64,000 nt of DNA from Papio anubis (Eukaryota > Chordata > Mammalia > Primates > Cercopithecidae). This document shows, piece after piece, positions 48,335 to 60,678 of the stretch (the first letter of the stretch is position 1; each line of letters starts with the position of its first letter). The DNA is taken from NCBI RefSeq assembly GCF_008728515.1, contig NW_022167319.1:216001-280000 (forward strand). The letters are read 5' to 3'. The notes beneath the pieces are model-generated. The model was not told the origin of the DNA and searched no databases. It saw only the letters and a list, made by a program, of their open reading frames with translations. The position numbers and the translations under genes are program-made.

Positions 48335-48457
48335 CCCTTTCTGCAAACGTTTCCTTAAGAAATCTGAACCTCCAGGCTTTTGTCCCAGATGAGGATATCT
48401 TGCTTTTAATTTTGCTTCTTCTGCTTTCTCTGGACTAGTCACTTTATCTTCCATTTC
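48335..48457 (-). CDS. ARPP19: ARPP19 middle coding exon (residues 16-56)
   Basis: The 123-base minus-strand exon is bounded by an acceptor (attttag, AG at 48459-48458) and a donor (AAAGGG|GTAAG, GT at 48334-48333). It codes 41 residues, starting [20 protein letters not shown] and ending in [13 protein letters not shown], which is the conserved N-terminal half of the endosulfine domain. Both ends are in phase 0, so it fits exactly between the first and last coding exons. The family is intrinsically disordered with helical tendency; no membrane or signal segment is present. ARPP19 acts in the cytosol and nucleus. Confidence 0.97.
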
Positions 48458-48964
48458 CTAAAATAATTTCAAATAAATTACTTCTCTATTACAACTCAGT
48501 TATTTAAAATAATTCACCTTTAAAAATCTGGATTCTGAATTCTAGTTGTTAAATGCCAAGTACCACAGCTTCTGACTAAGAAATCAAACCCAGAAGCCTT
48601 TAAAACATCTCTATCTTGTTTTTCAGAAGATCCATGTGATAGCTCTATTATAGCTGTGATGCATGTGTAACACCCCACACACTGGATAAAAATATCAAGA
48701 TAGCTCAGCTCTGAAGTCTTGCTTGCCATTACTTTTCCAGTCATGTATAATACATTTATAGTTAGTCACCTTCTATGGAACTCTTCAGTTCTTTGCCTAT
48801 ATTTAGAGAATCATCCTAATACTGTTAAAATATACAGGATTTTTTTCTATTTATCTAAAATTATATATGATTTGAAGTTACTGAGATTCTTTACTAAAAA
48901 TTAACAGCAGCCTACTCATCAGTACATTTTTCTTGAATACAGATGATTCTGATTTGTTTCTTTT

Positions 48965-49118
48965 TGTAATAAATTTTTAATATTTTTATTATTTTAAATA
49001 ATAGAGATGGGGTCTTGCTATATTGCCTAGGCTGGTCTTGAACTCCTGGGCTCAAACAATCCTGCCTCGACCTCCCAAAGTCATAGGATTATAGGCATGA
49101 CCCACCATGCCTGGCCCA
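48965..49118 (-). repeat. Alu half-element
   Basis: Only one arm, GAGATGGGGTCTTGCTATAT to CACCATGCCTGGCC. Confidence 0.8.
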
Positions 49119-49408
49119 TCCTGGTATTTTTAAAGAAGAGAAACATCAGTTTTTGTCAATCCTCACATCTATGTATATCACTGCCTAACTCTCCCCCATG
49201 TTTAAAATGACAAACTGTTCATGTCAAACATCCTATTCTTTAATATATCAAAAACCTGTTTCCTGTCAGAACTATCAATTCTTCAGTCTATTCACTTTGA
49301 ACAACAGTTTTGATTTATTCTGCTTTCTTTCAAAGTGCTATATTTTATAGGGAAGGAGTGTTTATTACTTCATGGCAAGTACTGCAGAAGAATGAATCAA
49401 GAAAAACA

Positions 49409-49702
49409 GGCTGGGCACGGTGGCTCACTCCTGTGATCCCAACACTTGGGGAGCCGTGGGCGGATCGCTTGAGGCCAGTAGTTCAAGACCAGCCTGCAAT
49501 ATGGACAAAACCCAATCTTTGTAGAAAAGTTTAAAAATTAGCCAGGCCATTGGCATGTGTCTGTGGTCCCAGCTACTCAAAAGGCTGAGGCAAAATGACT
49601 GCTTAAGCCCGGGAGGTTGAGGCTGCAGTGAGTCATGATCACACCACTGCACTCTAGCCTGGGTGACAGTGAGACCCTGTCTCAAAACAAAACAGGAAAG
49701 GT
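49409..49702 (+). repeat. AluJ-like
   Basis: Diverged Alu whose tail runs into the purine tract at 49703-49808. Confidence 0.9.
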
Positions 49703-49763
49703 AAAAAAAGAAAAGAAAAGAAAAGAAAAGAAAAGAAAAGGGGGGGAGAAAAGGGGGGGGAGG

Positions 49764-49808
<45 letters not shown>
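49703..49808. repeat. 106-base pure purine tract
   Basis: The plus strand has only A and G over 106 bases: AAAAG repeats, two G-runs of eight bases, then a long AG repeat. It grew from the 3' A-tail of the plus-strand Alu at 49409. In the ARPP19 transcript it reads as pure pyrimidine. Confidence 0.95.
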
Positions 49809-50034
49809 CGAGCTGTCTTGAGATAGACAAACCGGGCAGCTGGCAAGGCACATTTTCTAAGTAATGGACTCATTTCTGCACATTAAATCAGCAAATCACA
49901 TACATCTGCCTATCCTGAGCCTTCTAGGTTACTTAGGAATAGTCAAAGCAAACCATTTACCTATCTAAGAATTGGAAAAAAATACTTTATAAAATTTTGG
50001 CATATATTATTATATTCATACATTAAAAAAAATA

Positions 50035-50197
50035 GAGATGAAGATCCTGTTTCCCTTCCCTTTGTACCCACAGGGGGAAAAATTACAGGTCAGGCTATAT
50101 TGTCCAGGCTGGTTTTGAACTCCTGGCCTCAAAGCTATCCTCTCACCTTAGCCTCCCAATGTGCTGGGATTATAGGCATGCACCACCACGTCCAGCT
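50035..50197 (-). repeat. Alu half-element
   Basis: One arm with a short unrelated insert near 50060-50085. Confidence 0.7.
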
Positions 50198-51407
50198 CTC
50201 ATACATGTTTTATAATCAGCTTCATTCATTTTATGTATTATCAGTATTTCATCCTGAACTGCTTCTTCATTTGTTGTTAGATCTTCTCTTTTTCAGTCTT
50301 GGAGAATTTTGAGAAAAAAGCTGCTGCTCTCAAATACTGTTTTCTGTGGAGCCTCTTTTTATGCTGCAGATTCATCCATTTATGTTATCTCTTTACAGTG
50401 GCCACATCATTCACTCACTTGACATGCACGACATTCAATTATGTGCACTCAGCCAGAAATAGAGAATTTAAATAGTAGTGGTGAGTCTACCAGTCATTCC
50501 ATTCAAGAAGGGTATGCCCTAGAGACGTAAAGTGTGAGGTATGTGATGCAACCTGCCATTCCCACGTTAGTCTCTCGTTGGGTATCTTGCAGAGCATAAG
50601 TACATCATCATTGTAGTGTTTAAAATCTCAGCCCGTACAACACAAGCCCATTACCTCAGCTAGCACTCAACGTAAGAATCACCCTAGCCATCTAGCCATC
50701 TGTTCAAACACTGTACATAAAAGTGACTACCTGCTCAACTGAGAATTGATGGGGCAGTCTCCAATATGATTATGCCTTCTCTAGAATTTTGTCAAGGGTG
50801 ATTTTAGTTATATGTGATTTTTTTTCCCTTACTAACATTAGAACCTAACCCCATGTAAGATATGACCGCACCATATTCATCACAAAAGCCAGAGAAATAA
50901 ACATAAATGTAAGATTACCGAGTTTAATGTAGGAAGGCGGGCTGAGTCGCTGCACAGCTTCACTGTGGCTCAGCCCTCACTGCAGACACCTACTGCAGCC
51001 CAAGGGTGTTCTCCGCGCTGCGGTTTAGAAGTGATGTGGGAGGAGAGGCCTACTCTTGGGTTTCCCTGCACAGCTGGCTTCAAATAATACTGGCTGAAAA
51101 GGACCCCAAGCTAATTGTCACCTTTTAGTCCCTGCACCTTCAAATTAAGGGTGTTACTGGAGTCCTACATTTCCAATAAAAATTCAGCTTTCTTGAGCCT
51201 AGGAAATGAGACCTCTCCACTTCTTCCTTTGATTTGAAATAGTTCTCCAAGTCTAACAGTTCCCTGATTTCCTAAAAACTTTTCAAAGGAAAATTGTATG
51301 TAGGTAGCAACTTACTCTAGTTTCCAGTGTTTCTGCAGGTTTCCTCCATTTGACATATAAAGGAAAATACCTTTTACACAATCCTGGCATTCCCTTATTT
51401 TCTCTTT

Positions 51408-51527
51408 CTTCTTTTTTTTTTTTTTTGCCATGTTGGCCAGGCTGATCTTGAACTCCTGACCCCAGCTGATCTGCCCGCCTTGGCCTCCCAAAGTGCTGGA
51501 TCACAGGCGCAAGCCACTGGGTCCAGC
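51408..51527 (-). repeat. Alu half-element
   Basis: T-run followed by GCCATGTTGGCCAGGCTGAT to CACAGGCGCAAGCCACTGGG. Confidence 0.8.
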
Positions 51528-53151
51528 TGCATTCCCTTGTTTTCTTAATAAGGAATACATTGATATATCATATTAAGCATGCTCAATTAAATTAAAAAAT
51601 GTTTTGGGCAAAACAGCATCTATGAGCTGCAAATATCATTTATATTTAGAATGAATTTATAGTATGTCTTCTTGAACATTCTTGCCAAATACATAGCACA
51701 ACTGAAAGCCCCTGCTAGCTGCAACTTCCTAACTGGATTCAGAATTTCAGTTGGATTTAACACCAAAAGGGGAAAAGATGACCTAGTCTAGATTTTTTGA
51801 TGTGGTAAACACCATTAAGACATCCACAATACTTTTCATGAATCCTACAGAAACATTCTACAGAGGTAGGTAGTTCTAGGACCTTAATGATAAGTTAGTT
51901 CAAGTGCTTGGACATGCATTAATATTCTGACAGTTACTAAGTTTCTATTAGGTTCTGTCAATGGCATCTATGCCAGATTAAAAGGCATGAGAGAAGAAAG
52001 AATCCATTCTGCTCCTGGTGATGCCACCACCAATAGCAGACAGCAGTCGCCCCTGTGAGCTCCTACAGAGGGACATATCGCAGATAAACAGGGGCTCTAG
52101 TAGCAGCTACATGACAATGGGAGCAGACGATCATGGACTCTGAACAGTACTCATCCTTGCAGGGTCAAAGGCTTTCTGTAATCCTTACCTCTGGAAACAT
52201 CATCTTCCTCTCTTTTGTTCCTCTATTCCTTCTAATGCGTAACCTTATTCCCTAAAAACCATATTCCTTCCTTTTTAAAACATGCAAAGTGGTTTCTGCT
52301 CCTGTCTCCCAACAGGACACTGATAAAAGCAGGTAAAATAAGTGATTTATCCATCCAGTCATGTTCAAAAATGCAAAATAGAATATAATTTGATGGGACT
52401 CCATGTTTCTGGACCTCAAGGGAATTCCTAAACATTTACTTAAGCTAGAACGAAAACAAAGGGGAGATAAGCAAATAGTTACTTGCTTATTTTTTCCAAA
52501 AAGAATCACAAAAAGATTAAATCATAAACTAGTCAAACTTTGGGTTAAACAGGTTAGGATGTAAGGGATAAAGGACAGAAATGACTATTACTAAAGAAAG
52601 AAATTGGTATATATATACATATACTGATAAGTCAATATTGTAATTTTAATGTCTTTATCATGTAGAGGTAAAAAAGGAAAAAAAATACTTTATAACAGTA
52701 CCATATTTTTAGTTTAAGTGTTCTATGGTCCTGTATAATTTAGAATAGGGCTTATAATCTTAATTTTTACATCTTGTTTAGTTAGGAATGCATGAAAAAC
52801 TTGAACGAGAACCAATTAAGTAGCAGAAATAAAAAGGAGTGTTGGGGAGAGCAAGAAAGGAAGAAAAGTTAAAAAAAATTTAAATACCAAAAAGAAGCCA
52901 AAGGTAAGGAGAAACAAATCCCAATATGTGAATAACCACGATAACCATACTGAAGCAATAAACTGTCCATTTAAATCCAGTAGCTGAATTAAAGAAAAAA
53001 AAAAAAATCTAACCACTTGTGGAGTACACATTTTAAAAAAATCTAAACCAGGACATAGGTTGAAAGTAAAAAAGACTGAGGGGTAGGTGATGGTGGTGAC
53101 ATACCAGGCAAATCCTTACCAAAACAGAGCTAGCGCAGTGCACCTACATTT

Positions 53152-53290
53152 TCTTTTTTTTTTTTTTTTAAGATACATGGTCTTACTATGTTGCCCAGGC
53201 TAGTCTAGAACTCCTGGCCTCAAGCAATCCTCCTGCCTTGGCCTCCCAAAGTGCTGGGACTGCAGGCGTGAGCCACTGTGCTGGACTGTG
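53152..53290 (-). repeat. Alu half-element
   Basis: T-run, then TGTTGCCCAGGCTAGTCTAG to GTGAGCCACTGTGCTGG. Confidence 0.8.
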
Positions 53291-53299
53291 CCACTAATA

Positions 53300-54065
53300 A
53301 AATGGCCTGAAAATATATAAAGCAAAAATTGACAGAACTATAGGGAGCAACTGACACTATGGAATTCAACACACCCTCCTTACTTATTGATAGCTATAAA
53401 AGATAAAGTAGTTCAGATACTTGATTTTAATTTTACACCTAACAATTAGGGAATGCATATTCTTCCACAAGCACAAATGGAAAAACTGACTTATACTAGG
53501 CCATAAAGCAAATCTTAACTATTTTCTTCCAGACCACCATGTATGACTGCAATTCATTAAAGTCAGTAAAAATAAAAAAATTATAAATCTCTTAATATTT
53601 AGAAATTAAAAACATACTTCTACATAACTCCTGGTTAAAAAAGAAAGCATGAGTATTTTAAAAAATAGGAGTTCTAGACCTACCTGGCAATACAGTAAGA
53701 CCTTGGCCTTTACAAAAAAATTTTTTTAATTAGGCAGGTGTCGTAGTAGATGCTTATATGCCTATAGTCCTGGCTGCTTGGGAGGCTGAGGTGGGAGGGT
53801 CACTTAAACCTACCCTGGGAGACAGAGCGAGACCCTGTTTCTTTAAAAACAAACAAACAAAACCCTACACATACCAAAACTTGTGGGATATAGCAAGTAT
53901 CCCTCAAGGGCTTATATCAGAGAAGAAAGCTAAATCTCAATGAGCTACGCATCCAATTTAAGAAGTTAGACAAAGAAAGGAGCCCAAAGAAAATGGAGAA
54001 ATAAAAAGCAGAAATTAATGAAAAAGATACAATAGAAAGGGCCAATAAAGGGGGTGGGGATGACA
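53300..54065 (+). mobile_element. L1 ORF2 fragment, split by a partial Alu
   Basis: 53320-53650 and 53870-54060 read like decayed plus-strand L1 ORF2, for example AAATTGACAGAACTATAGGG, TACTAGGCCATAAAGCAAAT and CAAAGAAAATGGAGAAATAA. Many stops. Confidence 0.6.
53655..53860 (+). repeat. Partial, deleted Alu in an L1
   Basis: TGGGAGGCTGAGGTGGGAGG is present but most of the right arm is lost. Confidence 0.7.
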
Positions 54066-54089
54066 AGTTTAAGAAGTTTTCTTTTTGTT

Positions 54090-54410
54090 GTTGTTGTTTT
54101 TTTTTTTTAAGACAGAGTCTCACTCTGTTGCCCAGGCTGGAGTGCGGTGGTGGCATGATCTTGGTTCACTGCAACCTCCACCCCTCCCCGTGTCGAGTTC
54201 AAGCGATTCTCCTGCCTCAGCCGATTCTCCTGCCTCAGCCTCCCAAGTAGCTGGGATTACAGGTACCCACCACCGCGCCTGGCTAATTTTTGTATTTTTA
54301 GTACAGATGGGGTTTCATCATCTCGCCCAGGCTGGTCTTGAACTCCTGACCTCGTGATCCACCTGCCTCCGCCTCCCAAAGTGCTGGGATTACAGGTGTG
54401 AGCCACCGTG
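54090..54410 (-). repeat. AluS-like with an 18-bp internal duplication
   Basis: GATTCTCCTGCCTCAGCC occurs twice in tandem at about 54204-54239. Confidence 0.92.
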
Positions 54411-55504
54411 AAGAAGTATTTTTTATAATTCAAATCTGGTTTTGAAGTTTTAGTCTCCAAGAAGCCTTTGTGTTACACAGCAATTTTACTACATTTTAAA
54501 AATAGATGCTGTAATGTAAGTGGATTTACTTAGGTAAGTAGCTTCTAAATTGATAATGGGGTCCGGAGAAGGCAGAATTCTGAACTTCTGGCTATTGTCT
54601 ACAAGTTGGGAGAGGAACCCCAGGATATGGTAACACAGATATATGTTTACACACAGATACATGTATACGATGTATCCAAAACAAAAACTAAAACCTTAAG
54701 GACAGTATTTTTAATAATAGTTATTGTCTTGGCATGTGCATTTTTCTGAAACGTACAACTGAAATACATCAGAAATTCTTTCTGTGAATAGGTGGGGTAT
54801 AAGTTATAAATACATACACGTAAAAAGGACATTCAAATAACTAAGGATTATTTTGTAGTCCATTATACACTGAGCATAATTATGTCTCAATGACTGATAC
54901 TACTTTTCAGCCTTCGGCACAGGAGAGTTATACAGCAACACCAGCAATAAAAATCTGATCACTCTAAGCAAATTCTCCTCTATCTGCTCAGCAGTATGTT
55001 CACCGATGCACTGATTGATGAATAACTGAAAGGATTAATGAAAGCCAACAAATCCTTTGGGATATTGCCAGGAAGGTACCAATACCGTATCAAGCTCTAT
55101 GGAAAATTACTGTTGTCATTCTATTAAGTCCTTGCTTGCCCAGTGTCTAGCATTTAATGAACGTTCAATAAAAGTTCATTCATCTGAATGAAAAAATACA
55201 ATGTACTTGTTTCCATAAAGCTATAAAGCTAAGAAACTTTCTCCACACTTGAGAATTTCACCATCAGCTCATCTTTAATATTTTGTTATAGTAAAACACA
55301 GCTTCAAGATTAGAAGTTGTTAAGTATTAAAGTCTTGCACAAACAAAAGAAGCAATCCTAACAAACTGCTGTGTAGCAAACTGCTAAGACAGCTAAGAGA
55401 AACATTTAAAAACTTTTCTGACGTTTACCTCCAGATTGTTAGGAATCGATAGTTGCAAAGACCAAGGGTGCATGCTGTGTTCACTCTGAATAGAAACAGA
55501 AAAC

Positions 55505-55655
55505 ATGGATGTGGCGGTGGCTCACACCTGCAGCCCCAGCTACTCAGAGGCTGAGGTAGGGGGCTAGGTGAGCCCAGGAGTTCAAGGCTGCAATATGCTA
55601 TCATTGTGCCACTGCACTCCAGCCTGGGTGACAGAGCAAGACCCTGTCTCAAACA
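55505..55655 (+). repeat. Alu right-arm fragment
   Basis: From GTGGCGGTGGCTCACACCTG to the tail; the left arm is missing. Confidence 0.8.
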
Positions 55656-56265
55656 TAACAAAAATATTCTTGAGCCTTTAGGTAACCAAAAGTAGTGTCA
55701 AAAGAGCCCCTGAAAATACCAATATGAACTCCTATTTTTAAAATACTGGAAGCATCGGAAAACAATTTATATCTCTTTATAGTTGATATATTAAAATAAT
55801 TTAGATAAATTCCTCTTCTACCACTCATAAAGGCACCAACCTGTATCTTTTACCTGACAATTTCATTGACAGCTTTACTGTAGGTATCCTTTCCAAGACA
55901 TGTTAGTTTGGTGAGTCTTACAACCTCTAGAAAACCTGCTATTGAGATCTTAAAAAAAAAAAAATTAAGGCCACAACACAAACGAAAAAATATATACACA
56001 CATCCCTGTAGTTTCGTTCAAGAGATCTTAAGTGGGTCTAAGCTAAGGTTTTCATCTTACCATGGTCTATTCTTCTCTGTGGTACTAGCATTGTCATTTG
56101 TTTTGAAATAGTACGTCGGCAAAGGTTTCAACAGAAAAGTTCTGAGAAAAATCCATTCAACCATTTTGTAAATAATGTCAAGCACAATGTTGAGTGCTGT
56201 GAGAGAGCAGATATACAAACCAGGGTCCCTAAGCAAAAGCTGCTCACAGTGCAATTAAAATTACC

Positions 56266-56535
56266 ATCTTTTTTTTTTTTTTAGACAGGGTCTCCCTTGG
56301 TCACCCAGTGGCGCCATCAAAGCTCACTGTGGTTTTGACCTCCCGGAGGTCAAATGATCCTCCCCTCAGCCTCTGGAGTAGGTGGGACTACAGGTGTAGA
56401 TTTATTATTATATTTTAGAGATGGGGTTTTTCTATGTTGCCCAGGCTGGTCTCAAACTCCTGGCCTCAAGCGATCTTCCCACCTTGGCCTCCCAAAGTGC
56501 TGGGACTACAGGCACGAGCCACCTTGCAGGGCCAG
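56266..56535 (-). repeat. AluJ-like, deleted
   Basis: Diverged minus-strand Alu with several deletions. Confidence 0.85.
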
Positions 56536-57060
56536 AATTATCTGTTTTAAGTTCCCACTTGCCTCTTCTCCCCTCCAGGACTAGTACACATGCCTTAGCT
56601 TACTGTTGACAGATTCATGAGCTCTGTGCTCAAAACTTCTAAATGTCTGTTTTCACTTCAGTGGTTATCTTAAACACAAATATAAGCATATTCTGCGGCA
56701 TCTGAATCACCATGTTGCATCTAAATAGTGCTATGTGGGTTCTGCATCTGAGCTTTCTTGCACCAAGACTCAGTAGGTTACTCCAACTGTCCAAGAAAAT
56801 GAGACAAGAATAGAGCTGAACTTAAAATGCGATTGTATCTATGACTCTGGAAACTCAGTGACCTCATAGCTTACTCTTAAAGGGGGAACTGAGCCACCAC
56901 ATGGCCTAGGGGAGTGTTTACTTGACAAACTCAAAAAATCCCTTAACTTTTAACAATTGCTGTCATATTCCAAATACATTGGAAATTTAATTTCAGCAAA
57001 ATACCAAGCACACAATCAAAAATTTAGACTGGCTTTGCTTGTATTTAATCTGTTTTAAAT

Positions 57061-58115
57061 TTTATTTTATTTTTTTGAGACAGAGTCTCACTCTGTCGCC
57101 CAGGCTGGAGTGCAGTGGCACAATCTCCACTCACTGCAACCTCCACCTTCCAGGTTCAAGCCATTCTCCTGCCTTAGCCTCCAGAGTAGCTGGAACTACA
57201 GGTGTGCGCCACCACACCTGGATAATTTTTGTATTTTTTAGTAGAGATGGGGTTTTACCATATTGGCCAGGGTGTTCTTGAACTCCTGACCTCATGATCC
57301 GCCAGCCTCGGCCTCCCAAAGTGCTGGGATTACAGGTGTGAGTCACCGTGCCCGGCCAAATTTTATTTTATTTATTTATTTATTGACACAGAATCTTGTT
57401 CCGTTGCACAGGCTGGAGTACAGTGGTATGATCTCAACTCACTTCAACCTCTGCCTCCTGGGTTCAAGCAATTCTTGTGCCTCAGTCTTCTGAGTAGCTG
57501 GGATTACAGGTGTGGGCCACAGCACAGGCCTTTTAAATTTTTAAAAAATATTTTTAAAGCAGCTCACTGTAGCCTCGAACTCCTGGTCTCAAGTGATCCT
57601 TGCACCTCAGCCTCCCCAGTAGCTGGGACTACAGGCATGCCACCACACCTGGCTAATTTTTATTTTTATTTTTAATTTAATTTAATTAATTTTTTTTTTT
57701 TTGAGACAGAGTCTTGCTCTGTCGCCCAGGCTGGAGTGCAGTGGCGCGATCTCGGCTCACTGCAAACTCCGCTACCCAGGTTCACGCCATTCTCCTGCCT
57801 CAGCCTCCCGAGTAGCTGGGATTACAGGCGCCCGCCACCACGACCAGCTAATTTTTGTATTTTTAATAGAGACGGGGTTTCACCGTGTTGGCCAGGATGG
57901 TCTCAATCTCCTGACCTTGTAATCCGCCCCTCTCGGCCTCCCAAAGTGTTGGGATTACAGGCGTGAGCCACCGGGCTGGTCCTATTTTTATTTTTCATAG
58001 AGACAGAATCTTACTCTGTTGACCAGGCTGGTCTCAAACTCCTGGCATCAAGCAATCCTCCTGCCTCAGCCTCCGAAAGTGCCAGAATTATAGGCAAGAG
58101 CCACCACGCCTGGCT
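57061..58115 (-). repeat. Cluster of five minus-strand Alu pieces
   Basis: 57061-57357 (AluS-like), 57358-57532 (partial), 57533-57668 (partial), 57675-57981 (AluY) and 57982-58115 (partial). All lie in the same orientation with almost no other DNA between. The pattern suggests the younger copies inserted into A-tails and centres of older ones. Confidence 0.85.
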
Positions 58116-60214
58116 GTTTTAGTTTTAGAGTGCTACACAAGTTGAGAGATAAGAGTTTATACTTATTTTTTATGTTTGTACATATTTAATTGTATCCTAA
58201 CACAAGATAGGAATCTATCTGGTTTTCTTCTCTTACCAAGGGAGCACACACCACTCAAGATAGAGAAAGTGACTTAGCTTTTACTCCACGCAAGGCCCAG
58301 CTATCTACCTTAATTCTTTAGAGGCAATAGGCAATAGGCAATCTACCAGTAAACTATAAAGGTATTTTTAGCTGAATACTTTGGCTTTAAGTGGAAGGTC
58401 AATTGGGTACACAGACAATAACTCAATTTTTTAGGTCATCGAACTGATCTTCCAAATAGAAGAAACAGGTGATTTGGCCCACAGGAACACAGAAGTGACT
58501 GTGCACATTTTCTTCATGGTTAGGGACACTATCCATGCCACAGGCACTTAGCATTTACAGTCAATCCTGTATTTAAGAAGGAACATTATATTCCTAACAC
58601 ACTTTGGTTGATTTTAATGACAGCAGCTAAAACCAAAGCACCTTAAATAAATGTTTAATGTAGACAATCAATAAGAGAAAACGTTCAAGCTACCCTTAGT
58701 ATTGTTAAAAGATACATTAGGCTTTTCCAAGTAGAAGTATTTACACTCTAGAAATCAACACTGCATACTTGGCAACACACTAACAGAACTTATCAAAGAA
58801 AATTACACAGCACACTACTGTGCACCAGAAGTTAATGCTAAGTTTGATGTCAGTGTTTAAGGCAAAACACCACAGAGAGGGACTTATTTTTTAGGGTTCC
58901 TAAATTTCAAGCAATAATGAACACAACAAGTATTTTTACAATAAGCAGGTGATACTTAATACTCTTTTTAAGATTGCAATCTTTAATATTTGTATTTTTT
59001 GCCCCCCAAATTCATTTTTTTGGTAATGTGCAAAAATATCTATTTTCCACTGGATATTCTCAAATCATGTGGTAACTTGGACTTTTACCTATGCTATATG
59101 TTATTTTCTCGCTTTTCAATTACTTTAACATCCTAACAGAAGCCCCCAACTCAAGAGAAGTTAACACAATTTTAAGAACATATGGAATGGCCTTAGAACA
59201 CTAATCCAATTCCCAACTTAATTAGGACATAAGCGCAACATTAAGCAGAAACCCGCACGAAGGTCAAGCAGTAGACCAAAATCGTATTTAACGACAACAC
59301 AACCTGATTTGTAAGAAAAATTGTTGATAAACAATTTAGGAAACAGGATACCTCGGCCCTTTCTCACTTCTCGGCCAGTCACACCTACCTAGGAGAGCAG
59401 GGCGGTGGAAATAATTACAATGGGAGAGACAAACACTAGCCTAGATAAATAGAAAGTCTTGATATTCATAATTTGAACCACACTGACACTCCTGGCCTAT
59501 TCCCCTACATCAGGAAGACACAAGTGCGTTTAAAAAATATTCCTATGTTTCCAATAAAACCCTGATTAATTTCGTGAGTAAAATTTTAAAATTCCACCCT
59601 TTCGATTTTTAGTCGAGTACCATATCTGAGTCCCATTGACTGCAACCTTTTCCAGCACAGACTGCGCTGAACACTGCAGGTGATTCACCTCCTCTAGGCC
59701 TCGCCCCGCCGTGGGAGGCAAGCACCAGGATTCCGCCTTTACAGGTGAAGGCACTGAAGGCGGACTGTACCCACTGACCATGGTTACAAGGGTTGGCCCT
59801 GAAATACCAAGCCCGGCCCACATCGCGGCCCGCACACGAGGCTGCCTTTAGCGTAAACCGCACGCTTACAATACAAGTAGTTGGAGAGTTCTTCAGAGAA
59901 AAAAATCAAACTTCCTAAGCAAACTGACGCTCACAAAAAAACTTTAGGCTCTACGCCCAGACTGCGTCCCGGGCGCTCGCGTAAATGTAAGTGACTGAGG
60001 AACACCGCGACCCACGGAGGTGTTAGAAAAGGCACGATTCGGAGTAAACGCGGGGCACGCTGGAACTCCCAGTTCGTCGGCGCACCAGCCAGCCAGTGAC
60101 TGCGGGAAGCCAAAGGTGGGGCGCAGGAGCCTCGGCCTCTTGCGCCTCCGCCCCGCATGCAGGGCGCGCCCCTCCGCCCGGCGGGAGCAGGCCGCCCGCC
60201 AGACCCGGACCCGG

Positions 60215-60256
60215 CCAGGGCCCAGGGCCCAGGGCCCAGGGCCCACGCCCCACGCC
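60215..60256 (-). repeat. 7-bp tandem array beside the ARPP19 first splice donor
   Basis: Four perfect CCAGGGC units (60215-60242) are followed by two CCACGCC units (60243-60256). The array lies 11-52 bases inside the first intron. Each junction makes a GGGCCC palindrome, so the transcribed strand can fold on itself. Confidence 0.9.
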
Positions 60257-60268
60257 CCGCGCACTCAC

Positions 60269-60313
60269 CTTCTGCTCCTCCGCGGAGGCTGCCTCGGGGA
60301 CTTCCGCAGACAT
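60269..60313 (-). CDS. ARPP19: ARPP19 first coding exon (residues 1-15)
   Basis: The ATG at 60313-60311 starts MSAEVPEAASAEEQK, and the exon ends with a donor (CAGAAG|GTGAGT, GT at 60268-60267). This is the ARPP19 N-terminus and the junction with EMEDK of the next exon is in phase 0. The exon lies in a CpG island. Ten bases upstream of the ATG the minus strand reads a pyrimidine-rich stretch ending in CTGCAG (60329-60324), which could be a splice acceptor and would make this exon begin at 60323 behind a separate non-coding first exon. A GGGCCC-rich 7-bp tandem array starts about 10 bases inside the intron after the donor. Confidence 0.97.
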
Positions 60314-60659
60314 AGTGCTCCCTCTGCAGACGAGACGCCGGGAAAAGATGCGATTAGCCGGTGGCCGAGGCCACCCGGCAGCCTGCCGCCTCAGGCCCGC
60401 CCGCCGCCCGGCCCAACTCTCCCAGCGCCCGCCGGGCCGCCTCCGCCCGCAAAAATGGCCGCCGCCTTATGACGACACGGAGCCGCGAAGCGCTCCGCTG
60501 GCCAAGGCCCTCGCACGCCGGAGCCCGCCTGCCCCTCCAGCACCGCGCCCCTACCTACTTGACCCCGCTTCTCCCGCTCGCTGTTGTTCAAACACTTCCT
60601 TTTTTCCTTCAAAGGTCGCCGCTCCCGCCTCACCTCACATCCGTCTGTGGCTGCCTAAT

Positions 60660-60678
60660 GCTTCCTGGGAATTGTAGT
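60660..60678 (-). promoter_or_regulatory. ZNF143/STAF-type element, ARPP19 promoter
   Basis: The minus strand reads ACTACAATTCCCAGGAAGC. Every fixed position of the known promoter element ACTACAANTCCCAGNANGC is matched. It lies about 350 bases upstream of the ATG at the outer edge of the CpG island. Confidence 0.8.

Larger units (their letters stand above)
48458..60268 (-). other. ARPP19: ARPP19 intron between coding exons 1 and 2
   Basis: An 11.8-kb intron with a GTGAGT donor at its 5' end in the CpG island. It carries many partial Alus, an L1 ORF2 fragment (53300-54065), a long purine tract (49703-49808) and a dense cluster of minus-strand Alus (57061-58115). Stretches with nothing recognised are 48460-48960, 49120-49405, 50200-51400, 51530-53150, 54415-55500 (a MIR/L2-like scrap near 55140-55190), 55660-56265, 56540-57055 and 58120-59900. 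Confidence 0.9.

Noticed and set aside
60020..60677. 150- and 193-codon plus-strand frames across the ARPP19 promoter
   Set aside because: Same CpG-island effect, antisense to the ARPP19 first exon, with repeats and promoter motifs inside the frame.
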